Notes: generated from the sequence alone by a model not told the origin. A DNA stretch of 56,294 bases from Byssovorax sp. (GCA_025362495.1 JANYGI010000190.1:1-56294), one strand, 5' to 3'. Shown: positions 37,096 to 42,750, counted from the first letter of the stretch. Program-made: numbers and translations.

Positions 37096-37164
37096 ATGCA
37101 GGAGCCGGAATTGAACCGGCAGAGTCGAGATTATGAGCCTCGGTTGGGACCGTCCCTTCCTGCG
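37096..37164 (-). tRNA. tRNA-Met(CAT), initiator-like
   Basis: 69 nt. Acceptor CGCAGGA/TCCTGCA leaves a C1.A72 mismatch, the bacterial initiator hallmark. T-loop TTCAATT is close to the initiator TTCAAAT. Loop CTCATAA. D-arm GGGA CGG TCCC. The three G-C pairs of a true initiator anticodon stem are not complete. One base separates it from the next tRNA. Confidence 0.78.
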
Positions 37165-37165
37165 G

Positions 37166-37236
37166 CGCCCCTGCCAGGAATCGAACCTGGGCAACAAGCT
37201 TCGGAGGCTTGTGTCTCGTGCCACGAGAACAGGGGC
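37166..37236 (-). tRNA. tRNA-Arg(CCG)
   Basis: Acceptor GCCCCTG/CAGGGGC, G73. Stem CAAGC/GCTTG, loop CTCCGAA, small D-loop between CTCG and CGAG. Abuts the initiator-like tRNA. Confidence 0.9.
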
Positions 37237-37274
37237 AGGGCGCCGCGCGTGAGAGCGCGGCGCTGATGAGTTGG

Positions 37275-37343
37275 CCTCTCTGCGAGGAGTCGAACCTCGC
37301 CAATCGAGTTCGTAGCCCGATGCCCGGCCGCCGGGACAGAGAG
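37275..37343 (-). tRNA. tRNA-Arg(ACG)
   Basis: Acceptor CTCTCTG/CAGAGAG, G73. Loop CTACGAA; A34 would be read as inosine. D-arm CCGG CGG CCGG has a 3-nt loop. Confidence 0.87.
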
Positions 37344-37568
37344 AACAGAGATGCGGAGCTCGCCGCAGCTCGCGAGCGTCATCGTGCCGTCCGCTGGACA
37401 GCGCAAGAACCATGCGAAAGTTTGCGCGCAGGATCTCCGCCGGGACCAGAGGCCCGGCGAAACGCGCCGCCCGGGAATCCGGAGCAAGCAGAGTGACGCT
37501 ACGTTGGCAGGCTCGACCACCGAGGCGCGGGCCCCCGAAGAAGCACACAGGTCGGCGAATCAGCCCGG
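37344..37568 (-). other. 225-bp spacer with hairpins
   Basis: No tRNA-like sequence. Contains a 7-bp hairpin CGCCGGG/CCCGGCG at 37438-37459 and a weaker stem around GCGCAA/TTGCGC near 37411. No supported ORF. Confidence 0.4.
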
Positions 37569-37643
37569 TGTCCCCAGCGGGATTCGAACCCGCGTTTCCA
37601 GAATGAGAATCTGGCTGCCTGGGCCATCTAGCAAGATGGGGAC
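37569..37643 (-). tRNA. tRNA-Glu(CTC)
   Basis: Acceptor GTCCCCA/TGGGGAC, A73, perfect stem CCAGA/TCTGG, loop TTCTCAT, T-stem GCGGG/CCCGC. Confidence 0.92.
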
Positions 37644-37664
37644 ATGGCAATCGAATAGAGACGG

Positions 37665-37733
37665 AGAGCCGACCGGGAATCGAACCCGGGACCGCGGTTT
37701 TGCAGACCACGTTCCTCGCCAGAGATCCGGCTC
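37665..37733 (-). tRNA. tRNA-Cys(GCA)
   Basis: Acceptor GAGCCGG/TCGGCTC with U73, the Cys identity base; loop CTGCAAA, stem GTGGT/ACCGC, T-stem CCGGG/CCCGG. Confidence 0.9.
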
Positions 37734-37752
37734 ATGAACACGAAACACCGAG

Positions 37753-37823
37753 AGCGGTGGAGGAGAATCGAACTCCCGTCCCGAGCTTGGCACGCTCGGA
37801 CTCTGCCACTGAGCTACCACCGC
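37753..37823 (-). tRNA. tRNA-Gly(GCC)
   Basis: Acceptor GCGGTGG/CCACCGC, U73 as in bacterial Gly, stem CGAGC/GCTCG, loop GTGCCAA, regular D-arm GCTC/GAGT. Confidence 0.92.
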
Positions 37824-37833
37824 AAATACGAGA

Positions 37834-37904
37834 AGCGAGCAGCGGGAATCGAACCCGCATCGACGGTTTGGAAGACCGTGGCCCTACCGTTGGACGATGC
37901 CCGC
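37834..37904 (-). tRNA. tRNA-Gly(TCC)
   Basis: Acceptor GCGGGCA/TGCTCGC, U73, stem ACGGT/ACCGT, loop CTTCCAA. Confidence 0.9.
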
Positions 37905-38034
37905 GAGATATTGCTCCAGCCTGTTGTTCTTCTTCTACCTTTCTACCTTCGAGCTGCTCGCGCGAATTGCACGCGCCGTCTCCTGCATACCAGGCAGGTG
38001 CCCCGCTATCTGGGCCTCAGCAGCATTCGTGGAG

Positions 38035-38110
38035 TCTCCTTTCCTCGAACCAGCCTCTTCCGGGTGCTCCTCCAGGTGGGCGATGCTCTCCTGGGTGAGC
38101 TACGACCCCT
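38035..38110 (-). pseudogene. tRNA remnant
   Basis: A consensus-like D-arm (TAGCTCACCCAGGAGAGCA) near 38080-38105 and a T-arm-like GGTTCGAGG near 38041-38055, with no consistent anticodon arm or acceptor between them. The rest of the 230-bp spacer (37905-38130) shows nothing else. Confidence 0.45.
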
Positions 38111-38133
38111 CTATTCCGACATCAAACGAACGG

Positions 38134-38204
38134 TGGAGCGCCGGGGAATCGAACCCCGATTTCTGCCATGCGAGAGCAGTGTTCTCCCATTGAACTATCG
38201 TCCC
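38134..38204 (-). tRNA. tRNA-Ala(CGC)
   Basis: Stem CTGCT/GGCAG, loop CTCGCAT, T-stem CGGGG/CCCCG, A73. Acceptor GGGACGA/GCGCTCC has two mispairs. D-arm GTTC/GAAC. Confidence 0.82.
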
Positions 38205-38259
38205 ATTCGGACAGGCAAAGGATGATCTGGGATTTGTCGCCGGCGGGGGTGATCCCGCC

Positions 38260-38333
38260 TGCGGCCGAGGATTTGAACCCCGTCGATGTCGACTTACAGT
38301 CGAATCTTTGCCAGATAACCCAGATCTCCGGCC
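38260..38333 (-). tRNA. tRNA-Tyr(GTA)-like, irregular
   Basis: Anticodon arm TTCGA CTGTAAG TCGAC and T-arm CGGGG TTCAAAT CCTCG are clear. The variable loop is short, the D-loop is expanded (about 14 nt), and the acceptor strands pair poorly, so the ends are approximate. May be decaying; a better Tyr(GTA) lies at 42462-42542. Confidence 0.6.
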
Positions 38334-38339
38334 CGCCGG

Positions 38340-38411
38340 CGCCCCAGAGGAGGATCGAACTCCCCTCACCTGATCGACAATCAGGCCGCCTCACCAGATG
38401 CGTACAAGGGC
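38340..38411 (-). tRNA. tRNA-Asp(GTC)
   Basis: Acceptor GCCCTTG/CTGGGGC with one mismatch, G73, perfect stem CCTGA/TCAGG, loop TTGTCGA. Confidence 0.86.
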
Positions 38412-38443
38412 AAATGAACTTGCGGTGATGAACCGACGAAACG

Positions 38444-38519
38444 TGGTGGAACCGGCCGGAGTCGAACCGACCACCTCCTGACTGCCAGCCAGGCGCTCTC
38501 CCGGATGAGCTACGATCCC
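38444..38519 (-). tRNA. tRNA-Ala(GGC)
   Basis: Acceptor GGGATCG/CGGTTCC, A73 and CCA encoded, stem CCTGG/TCAGG, loop CTGGCAG, consensus D-arm GCTC/GAGC. Confidence 0.9.
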
Positions 38520-38525
38520 AGGAAC

Positions 38526-38586
38526 GAGGCGGACCCGAGAGCCGCCGATCGAGGTTGGGGTCGATCACGGTGCTCCGATCCGCCTC
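38526..38586 (-). ncRNA. Acceptor-like hairpin RNA between Ala(GGC) and the tRNA-like element
   Basis: Ends pair over 8 bp (GAGGCGGA/TCCGCCTC). Inside is a stacked hairpin GAG-CCG-GATCG / CGATC-CGG-CTC with a 10-nt loop. Organisation recalls the two hairpin RNAs upstream of rsr (acceptor-like stem, internal loop, upper stem). Confidence 0.5.
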
Positions 38587-38600
38587 TGCGGTGGAAACTG

Positions 38601-38668
38601 CGGCGGGCAAAGGTGACCGGTGGGAGGGTCACGTTATCAAGGCGTTAACCCACCGGCAACGGCCCGCC
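38601..38668 (-). ncRNA. tRNA-like RNA abutting tRNA-Trp
   Basis: 68 nt with a perfect 7-bp acceptor GGCGGGC/GCCCGCC and G at position 73. A D-arm-like hairpin CGTT/AACG contains GG. A third stem GTGACC/GGTCAC has an 8-nt loop. There is no normal anticodon stem or TTCGANT loop. Its 5' base follows the CCA of tRNA-Trp directly, so it is probably released by tRNA-processing enzymes. A decayed tRNA is the alternative. Confidence 0.55.
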
Positions 38669-38742
38669 TGGCAGGGTGTGAGGGAGCTGCACCCTCCCGC
38701 GCGAGTTTTGGAGACTCGACCGTCTCTCCGACTGTACACCCT
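38669..38742 (-). tRNA. tRNA-Trp(CCA) with unusual T-loop
   Basis: Acceptor AGGGTGT/ACACCCT, G73 and CCA encoded, stem CGAGT/ACTCG, loop CTCCAAA. The T-stem GGGAG/CTCCC encloses GGTGCAG, not TTCGANT. Confidence 0.78.
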
Positions 38743-38812
38743 ATCTTGGACTCGTCAAGCACTCTTCTGATTCACCATCTCATCTTCTTTCCCTCCAGCA
38801 CTCTTGTGGTCA

Positions 38813-38955
38813 TGGCGCAGATGACGGGATTTGAACCCGCAACAGCCTGATTAAAATGATAACCATCTCTGGACGGCCCGACCCTGACGGGAAGGGCAAA
38901 GAGAGAGTCGAGATGGACTACTTCGGGTGCTCTGACCTGGTTGAGCTACATCTGC
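38813..38955 (-). tRNA. tRNA-Lys(TTT)-like with a 65-nt insertion in the anticodon loop
   Basis: Both halves are good tRNA: acceptor GCAGATG/CATCTGC, G73, CCA encoded, D-arm GCTC/GAGC, T-arm GCGGG TTCAAAT CCCGT. Between anticodon stem strands CCCGA and TCAGG lie 72 nt instead of 7. The 3' end of that stretch (TTTTAA) supplies U33, anticodon TTT and A37-A38. The insertion folds as CCATCTC/GAGATGG enclosing GCCC-CCC/GGG-GGGC. It lies one tRNA downstream of rsr. Much shorter than a group I intron. Confidence 0.75.
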
Positions 38956-38964
38956 AAGACTGCG

Positions 38965-39037
38965 TGCCCCCGGTGGGATTCGAACCCGCACGGCACGGTT
39001 CAGGAAACCGGTCCCTGATCCTCTCGGGTTCGGGGGC
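38965..39037 (-). tRNA. tRNA-Arg(CCT)
   Basis: Acceptor GCCCCCG/CGGGGGC, A73, loop TTCCTGA, stem CCGGT/ACCGT. First tRNA after rsr (stop 51 bases upstream). Confidence 0.85.
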
Positions 39038-39087
39038 GTGAGCGCGAGACGAGCCGGCGGAGCTCGTCTCTCGGGGTATTTCAGCGA

Positions 39088-40764
39088 TCAACGACCACGG
39101 GTGAAGTCCGCCATCACCTGCGGTGCGGCCGAGTCGAAACCCACGACATCGAGCATGCCGGGATCCTTCGGCTCGGCGATCGAGAAGCCCGTTGCCGTCA
39201 TGCCGACGACGATGAGCTTCGCGGGCCGCCCCATCGTCTGCCGGTAATCGCGCAGCGCCTGGAACGGGTGAACGGCGCCAGCCCACGTCTCGTTGTCCGT
39301 GTAGATGACGAACGTGTCGACCACGATCTTGTTCTTCGTGGCCCAGAGCATCGGCATCGAGCAGTCGGTGCCGCCCATCGGCAGACCCGAGACCAGCTTG
39401 AGCACGTCGTCGAGGCGCTGCTTGGGCGAGATCGGGAGCGGGGTGAGGCCGACGTCGCCGCCGCCCCACTGACCGCCGTAGCCCTTCGCTGCCGCGGTGA
39501 AGCCCACCACGGCAAACTCCGGCTCGATCCGCGCCGTCGCCATCGCCATCGCCGCGCTCGCGACCCGGGGCGTGAGGCCGGGGATACCGGCGATCGCGCC
39601 CGAGGCCATCGAGCCCGAGACGTCGAGCGCGAGCAAATGATTCTTCCCGGTCGGCTTCACGGCCTTGAAGGCCAGGTAGAACGCGTCGTTCAAGGCATCC
39701 ACGATCTGAAGATCCGGAGTCCACTTCAGCGCATTGGTCCTCTTCTGGGCGCGCTCACCGTGCCCCTGCTCATAGACCCTGAGGGCCGAGAGGAGAGCGA
39801 TCGGATGGACGCGCGCCCGCTCGAGGCGCCCCGCGTCGGTGAGCTTCTGCGCCACCTTGCGGGACGCTTCGCTCATCGGCGCCAGGAGGCCAATCGCCGT
39901 CATCTTGCCGAGGTTGCGGATCAGGGCGGTCTGCGGCATGTCCTCCAGCAGAGCCTCCCACACCTCTGGATCGTTCTTCCACTCGGACAGGAGCATCTCG
40001 TGCGTGAACCGGTGCTCCCGGATCAACGCGACGACCTGCTTCCGGTTCGTGGACGCCCGGAGCGACTCGAAGCCTCGAATCATCTTCGGGAGCTCCGCCT
40101 CCGCGATCGCCTTGCCCCGGGCGCTCTCGCGCGCGAGGCCCTCGAGCCCACCGGTGATCCAGCGGTAGAGAGCGTCGTGCTCGGGCGTGGGCGCCGTCGG
40201 GTGAGAGAGCCGCAAGAGATCCTTGTGACTCCATCCATCCCGCTGCTGGTACTTGATCGCCTGGTAGGCGACCTTGTCCGCCGGCTTATCGTTGTACCAG
40301 GCCGCGACGGCCCGACGCAGACCCCGACCCCACTTGCGGAAACCCTCCACGTCGCGCACGAAATGGAAGAGATCCGTACCGAAGCGGCAGACCCTGGGCA
40401 ACGCGTCGAGCGCGGCCCGGCGCGTGGCCGGATCCTCGGCGCCGGCGGCGATCGCCAGCGCGAAGATGGCAGGATCGTTCTTCGGCGCGCGCCCCGCGAC
40501 GCTGATCTCGGTGATCCGAGCGACGGTGCGCGGGCCATCCGCGCTCAGGCACTCGAGGAGCGAGAGCGCGTTCTCGCGGGTGAGCTTCTGCTCCGACGCA
40601 TAATACGTCGCGCCCTCGACGCCGAGGACGAGCCAGCGATCGAGACGAGCCCACCTGTCGAGCTCGAACACGAACCCGCCGGCGCTGTTCACCACCTGAT
40701 CGGAGCGCGCCTTCTCCATCTGCGGAGTGAAGAGCGCCGTGAAATGCTTCAAGTAACTGGTCAT
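39088..40764 (-). CDS. rsr: TROVE/vWA RNA-binding protein Rsr (bacterial Ro60)
   Basis: 558 aa, Ro60 orthologue. Ro proteins form a HEAT-repeat ring that binds Y RNAs and 3' ends of misfolded RNAs, and with PNPase help RNA decay or maturation. The TROVE domain spans about residues 10-365 (FVFELDRWARLDRWLVLG, YQAIKYQQRDGWSHKDLLRL). A von Willebrand A domain follows, with MIDAS LALDVSGSM near 380, GGTDCSMPM and VIYTDNETW. Start MTSYLKHFTALFTP follows GGAGGG. It sits inside the tRNA array, in the same orientation, 44 nt downstream of a hairpin RNA. No rtcB is seen. Confidence 0.95.
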   Translation of the reverse strand: MTSYLKHFTALFTPQMEKARSDQVVNSAGGFVFELDRWARLDRWLVLGVEGATYYASEQKLTRENALSLLECLSADGPRTVARITEISVAGRAPKNDPAIFALAIAAGAEDPATRRAALDALPRVCRFGTDLFHFVRDVEGFRKWGRGLRRAVAAWYNDKPADKVAYQAIKYQQRDGWSHKDLLRLSHPTAPTPEHDALYRWITGGLEGLARESARGKAIAEAELPKMIRGFESLRASTNRKQVVALIREHRFTHEMLLSEWKNDPEVWEALLEDMPQTALIRNLGKMTAIGLLAPMSEASRKVAQKLTDAGRLERARVHPIALLSALRVYEQGHGERAQKRTNALKWTPDLQIVDALNDAFYLAFKAVKPTGKNHLLALDVSGSMASGAIAGIPGLTPRVASAAMAMATARIEPEFAVVGFTAAAKGYGGQWGGGDVGLTPLPISPKQRLDDVLKLVSGLPMGGTDCSMPMLWATKNKIVVDTFVIYTDNETWAGAVHPFQALRDYRQTMGRPAKLIVVGMTATGFSIAEPKDPGMLDVVGFDSAAPQVMADFTRGR

Positions 40765-40807
40765 GACGATCCCTCCGGCCCGGAAACCCAGGCAAAATTG
40801 AATTGAT

Positions 40808-40876
40808 AGGACGGATGAAGAACTGCTCGCCCGGAGATTCAACCCACTTGATAACCGAGCAAAGAGCGACCCGTCC
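40808..40876 (-). ncRNA. Candidate Y-RNA-like hairpin RNA, copy 1
   Basis: 69 nt beginning directly after the encoded CCA of tRNA-His. Lower stem GGACGGG/TCCGTCC, internal loop TCGCTCT/TTCTTCA, upper stem TTGCTCG/CGAGCAG, 26-nt terminal loop starting GTTATC. Copy 2 (40991-41062) keeps the architecture with paired changes in the upper stem. Position immediately 5' of rsr is where bacterial Y RNA genes are commonly found. Function is inferred. Confidence 0.65.
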
Positions 40877-40950
40877 TGGTTGGGCGTACGGGAATCGAAC
40901 CCGCCTTTGTGGATTCACAATCCACTCCCTTCCCAGATGAGAAACGCCCA
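40877..40950 (-). tRNA. tRNA-His(GTG), copy 1
   Basis: Acceptor TGGGCGT/ACGCCCA with A73 and CCA encoded, stem GTGGA/TCCAC, loop TTGTGAA. A73 is unusual for His (normally C73 opposite G-1). Confidence 0.88.
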
Positions 40951-40990
40951 CGTGATCCGTGAAACAAGCAATAAGAAGCGATCGAGAATC

Positions 40991-41062
40991 GAGGACGGAT
41001 GAAGAGCGGACTCGCTCGGAGTGTCGTTTGCAAGGATAACCGAACGAAATGCGACCCGTCTC
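40991..41062 (-). ncRNA. Candidate Y-RNA-like hairpin RNA, copy 2
   Basis: 72 nt after tRNA-His copy 2. Lower stem GACGGG/TCCGTC, upper stem TCGTTCG/CGAGCGA, conserved internal-loop bases TCGC and CTTCA, and loop start GTTATC. Part of a tandem duplication of the tRNA-His plus hairpin unit. Confidence 0.62.
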
Positions 41063-41064
41063 GG

Positions 41065-41137
41065 GTGGGCGTACGGGAATCGAACCCGCCTTTGTGGATT
41101 CACAGTCCACTCCCTTCACCAGATGAGAAACGCCCAC
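41065..41137 (-). tRNA. tRNA-His(GTG), copy 2
   Basis: As copy 1 but with C73 and an encoded G-1, the complete His identity pair. Loop CTGTGAA. CCG follows instead of CCA. Confidence 0.9.
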
Positions 41138-41155
41138 GTGATACTGCGTGGAGAG

Positions 41156-41228
41156 TGGATCACCTCGGGGTCGAACCGAGCTATCGGAGGCTTCAACTCC
41201 GCGCAATCACCGGATTTGCTAGCGATCC
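41156..41228 (-). tRNA. tRNA-Phe(GAA)
   Basis: Acceptor GGATCGC/GTGATCC, A73, stem CGGAG/CTCCG, loop TTGAAGC, T-arm CTCGG TTCGACC CCGAG. Confidence 0.9.
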
Positions 41229-41242
41229 CTGTAAATACGTCG

Positions 41243-41313
41243 TGATCCGTGGGGGAATCGAACCCCCGTACCCGGTTTGAAAGACCGGGATCCTGCCACT
41301 GGAAGAACGGACC
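41243..41313 (-). tRNA. tRNA-Glu(TTC)
   Basis: Acceptor GGTCCGT/ACGGATC, A73, perfect stem CCGGT/ACCGG, loop CTTTCAA, T-stem GGGGG/CCCCC. Confidence 0.9.
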
Positions 41314-41317
41314 GCGG

Positions 41318-41389
41318 AGCCCTCGTCCGGAGTCGAACCGGATCCTCCTGCTTACGAAACAGGTGCTCTACCGCTCGAGCTTCGAGGGC
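41318..41389 (-). tRNA. tRNA-Thr(CGT)
   Basis: Acceptor GCCCTCG/CGAGGGC, stem CCTGT/GCAGG, loop TTCGTAA, D-arm GCTC/GAGC. The only Thr tRNA found in the array. Confidence 0.9.
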
Positions 41390-41442
41390 ACTATACGGAT
41401 GGCAGCGGTATCCCTGGAACCACCGCCGGAGCCAGGCTAGAG

Positions 41443-41515
41443 CTCCGCCGGAGGGAATCGAACCCCCAGATGACTCGCTTAACAGGCGAGCGCTTTACCA
41501 TTTAGCTACGGCGGA
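41443..41515 (-). tRNA. tRNA-Asn(GTT)
   Basis: Acceptor TCCGCCG/CGGCGGA, G73, stem CTCGC/GCGAG, loop CTGTTAA. Confidence 0.92.
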
Positions 41516-41520
41516 ACGAG

Positions 41521-41582
41521 GGGGACGCACACGGGCGTCCCCTCGCATACTATCGAACGATCGGTTGTCAGAGGACGAGGCG
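41521..41582 (-). repeat. 60-bp repeated hairpin element, copy 1
   Basis: Shares about 58 of 62 bases with 42214-42275: CTCTGACAACCGATCG, then CGATAGTATGC, ending in hairpin GGGGACGC CCGTGT GCGTCCCC. Lies between Lys(TTT) and Asn; a preceding stem GAATCG/CGATTC is seen at 41596-41630. Confidence 0.7.
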
Positions 41583-41630
41583 CGGCTATCCCGCGTGTTG
41601 AATCGGGCGCAGGGTTCAGCCTGCGATTCG

Positions 41631-41702
41631 TGAGCCCGAGAGGAATCGAACCTCCACAAAGCCGCTTAAAAGGCGGCCGCTCTACCTTTGAGCTACGGGC
41701 TC
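41631..41702 (-). tRNA. tRNA-Lys(TTT)
   Basis: Acceptor GAGCCCG/CGGGCTC, A73, perfect stem GCCGC/GCGGC, loop CTTTTAA, consensus D-arm. The uninterrupted counterpart of the 38813 gene. Confidence 0.93.
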
Positions 41703-41713
41703 GGCGGCATGGG

Positions 41714-41785
41714 TGGACCCGGAGGGAATCGAACCCTCTCATGGCTGCTTAAGAGACAGCTGCTCGACCATCGAGCTGCGAGTCC
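41714..41785 (-). tRNA. tRNA-Lys(CTT)
   Basis: Acceptor GGACTCG/CGGGTCC, A73, stem GCTGT/GCAGC, loop CTCTTAA, D-arm GCTC/GAGC. Confidence 0.9.
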
Positions 41786-41816
41786 ATGTCCTGCGAGCAG
41801 CACCCCGGAGACGACG

Positions 41817-41846
41817 AAGGCCGCCGAGGTTTCCCTGGGCGGCCTT
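41817..41846. terminator. Hairpin downstream of small ORF 1
   Basis: Nine-bp stem AAGGCCGCC/GGCGGCCTT, 35 nt after the stop of the 60-codon ORF. The same hairpin recurs at 43177-43208 and, diverged, at 42721-42750. Confidence 0.65.
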
Positions 41847-41881
41847 CACGATCGTCACGAATGACGGGTGTTGGTGCCGCT

Positions 41882-42064
41882 TCAGGGGCCATTCTTCAGG
41901 TTACCGAGCCCGCGCGCGATCCGCGAGGTGCCGTGGCAACGGGGGGAATGGGTAAAGGGATGTACGCTGTCGATTCGTCCAGCCAAGGACGCCAGCCGGG
42001 CGAGAGCATCCCACATCGTGGGCTTCTCGTTCAGCGGTTGGTCGTTGGTCAGACAGAGCATCAT
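41882..42064 (-). CDS. 60-aa small protein, paralogue A
   Basis: Starts MMLCLTNDQPLNEKPTMWD after a GAGG ribosome site. Shares NDQ, PTMWD, ASLAGR-DS, F-H, SRIAR-LG with the 60-aa product at 43244-43426, same length and same stop context. Conservation at protein level across a diverged repeat supports real coding. No known family; might be a regulator or toxin-like peptide, but nothing shows this. Confidence 0.6.
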   Translation of the reverse strand: MMLCLTNDQPLNEKPTMWDALARLASLAGRIDSVHPFTHSPRCHGTSRIARGLGNLKNGP

Positions 42065-42213
42065 GGCGAATCCTCGGTGGGTGGTTACTACGATGCTTCG
42101 ACGAAGCTCGCAAGGGAAATTTTCAAGCTCACATCTTTTTCTATTTTCGAGAGTGTCACTCTATCGACGCGCGCAAATCACGCCAGACAGAGATGGACGA
42201 GGACACTTGAACA

Positions 42214-42275
42214 CGGGGACGCACACGGGCGTCCCCCTGCATACTATCGAACGATCGGTTGTCAGAGAACGAGGC
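42214..42275 (-). repeat. 60-bp repeated hairpin element, copy 2
   Basis: Second copy of the 41521 element, directly after a small hairpin GCATGG/CCATGC that trails tRNA-Gln(CTG). Confidence 0.7.
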
Positions 42276-42290
42276 ATGGAGATCCATGCT

Positions 42291-42365
42291 TGGAACCGGG
42301 AGCAGGGCTCGAACCTGCATTGGCGGAGTCAGAGACCGCTGTCCTGCCGACTGGACGATCCCGGC
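42291..42365 (-). tRNA. tRNA-Gln(CTG)
   Basis: Acceptor GCCGGGA/TCCCGGT, CCA encoded, stem GCGGT/TCCGC with T.T at 31-39, loop CTCTGAC, T-arm TGCAGG TTCGAGC CCTGC. Confidence 0.87.
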
Positions 42366-42384
42366 AAATACCTGCATAGGAGAG

Positions 42385-42460
42385 GAGAGCTCGAGTGGAG
42401 TCGAACCTTCATCTCCGAACGCAACTCTGCGGTCGCTCGTCACGACGAGCGTTTTCCGCG
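42385..42460 (-). pseudogene. tRNA remnant
   Basis: A T-arm-like GAAGGTTCGACTCC and a D-region hairpin CGCTCG/CGAGCG are present, but no acceptor pairing or 7-nt anticodon loop. The adjacent 42543-42720 stretch shows no gene. Confidence 0.4.
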
Positions 42461-42461
42461 G

Positions 42462-42542
42462 TGTGGAAGGGAGGAGTTGAACCTCCAGGCCCGAAGGCGG
42501 GCGGTTTACAGCCGCTTGGGCGCACCAATGCCCAGCATCCAC
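42462..42542 (-). tRNA. tRNA-Tyr(GTA)
   Basis: Class II: acceptor GTGGATG/CTTCCAC with one mismatch, strong D-arm TGGGC/GCCCA, stem GCGG/CCGC, loop CTGTAAA, variable hairpin CCCG CCTT CGGG, T-loop TTCAACT, A73. Confidence 0.88.
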
Positions 42543-42720
42543 ATGGAAGCCTGGTGCTTTTCGCCGATGCGGGCGCGCGGCCGGCGTTGTCGTCGTCACC
42601 GTACTTGCGTACGGCTCCTCCTCCGCCTTCGCCGCACACCCACCTCGACGAAAATCACTGGCGGCTTCGCGTCTGGTTCAGGCACGAAGCGACATGATTT
42701 TCGAGCGCGCTGAGACGGCG

Positions 42721-42750
42721 AGGGCCGCCTCGGTGTCCCGGGGCGGCCCT
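42721..42750. terminator. Diverged copy of the repeat hairpin
   Basis: AGGGCCGCC/GGCGGCCCT, placed like the hairpins after the two 60-codon ORFs. Confidence 0.5.

Larger units (their letters stand above)
41817..42140 (-). repeat. 320-bp repeat, copy A (small ORF plus hairpin)
   Basis: Roughly 70-75 percent identical by eye to 43177-43495 over the hairpin, ORF and an AT-rich upstream stretch. No terminal inverted repeats or transposase, so not an obvious insertion sequence. Confidence 0.75.

Noticed and set aside
38260-38333. Tyr-like gene as a fully functional tRNA
   Set aside because: Acceptor strands do not pair convincingly; kept only as irregular.
38813-38955. Group I intron in the Lys tRNA
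   Set aside because: The insertion is 65 nt, too short for a group I core, and no P/Q/R/S-like elements are seen.
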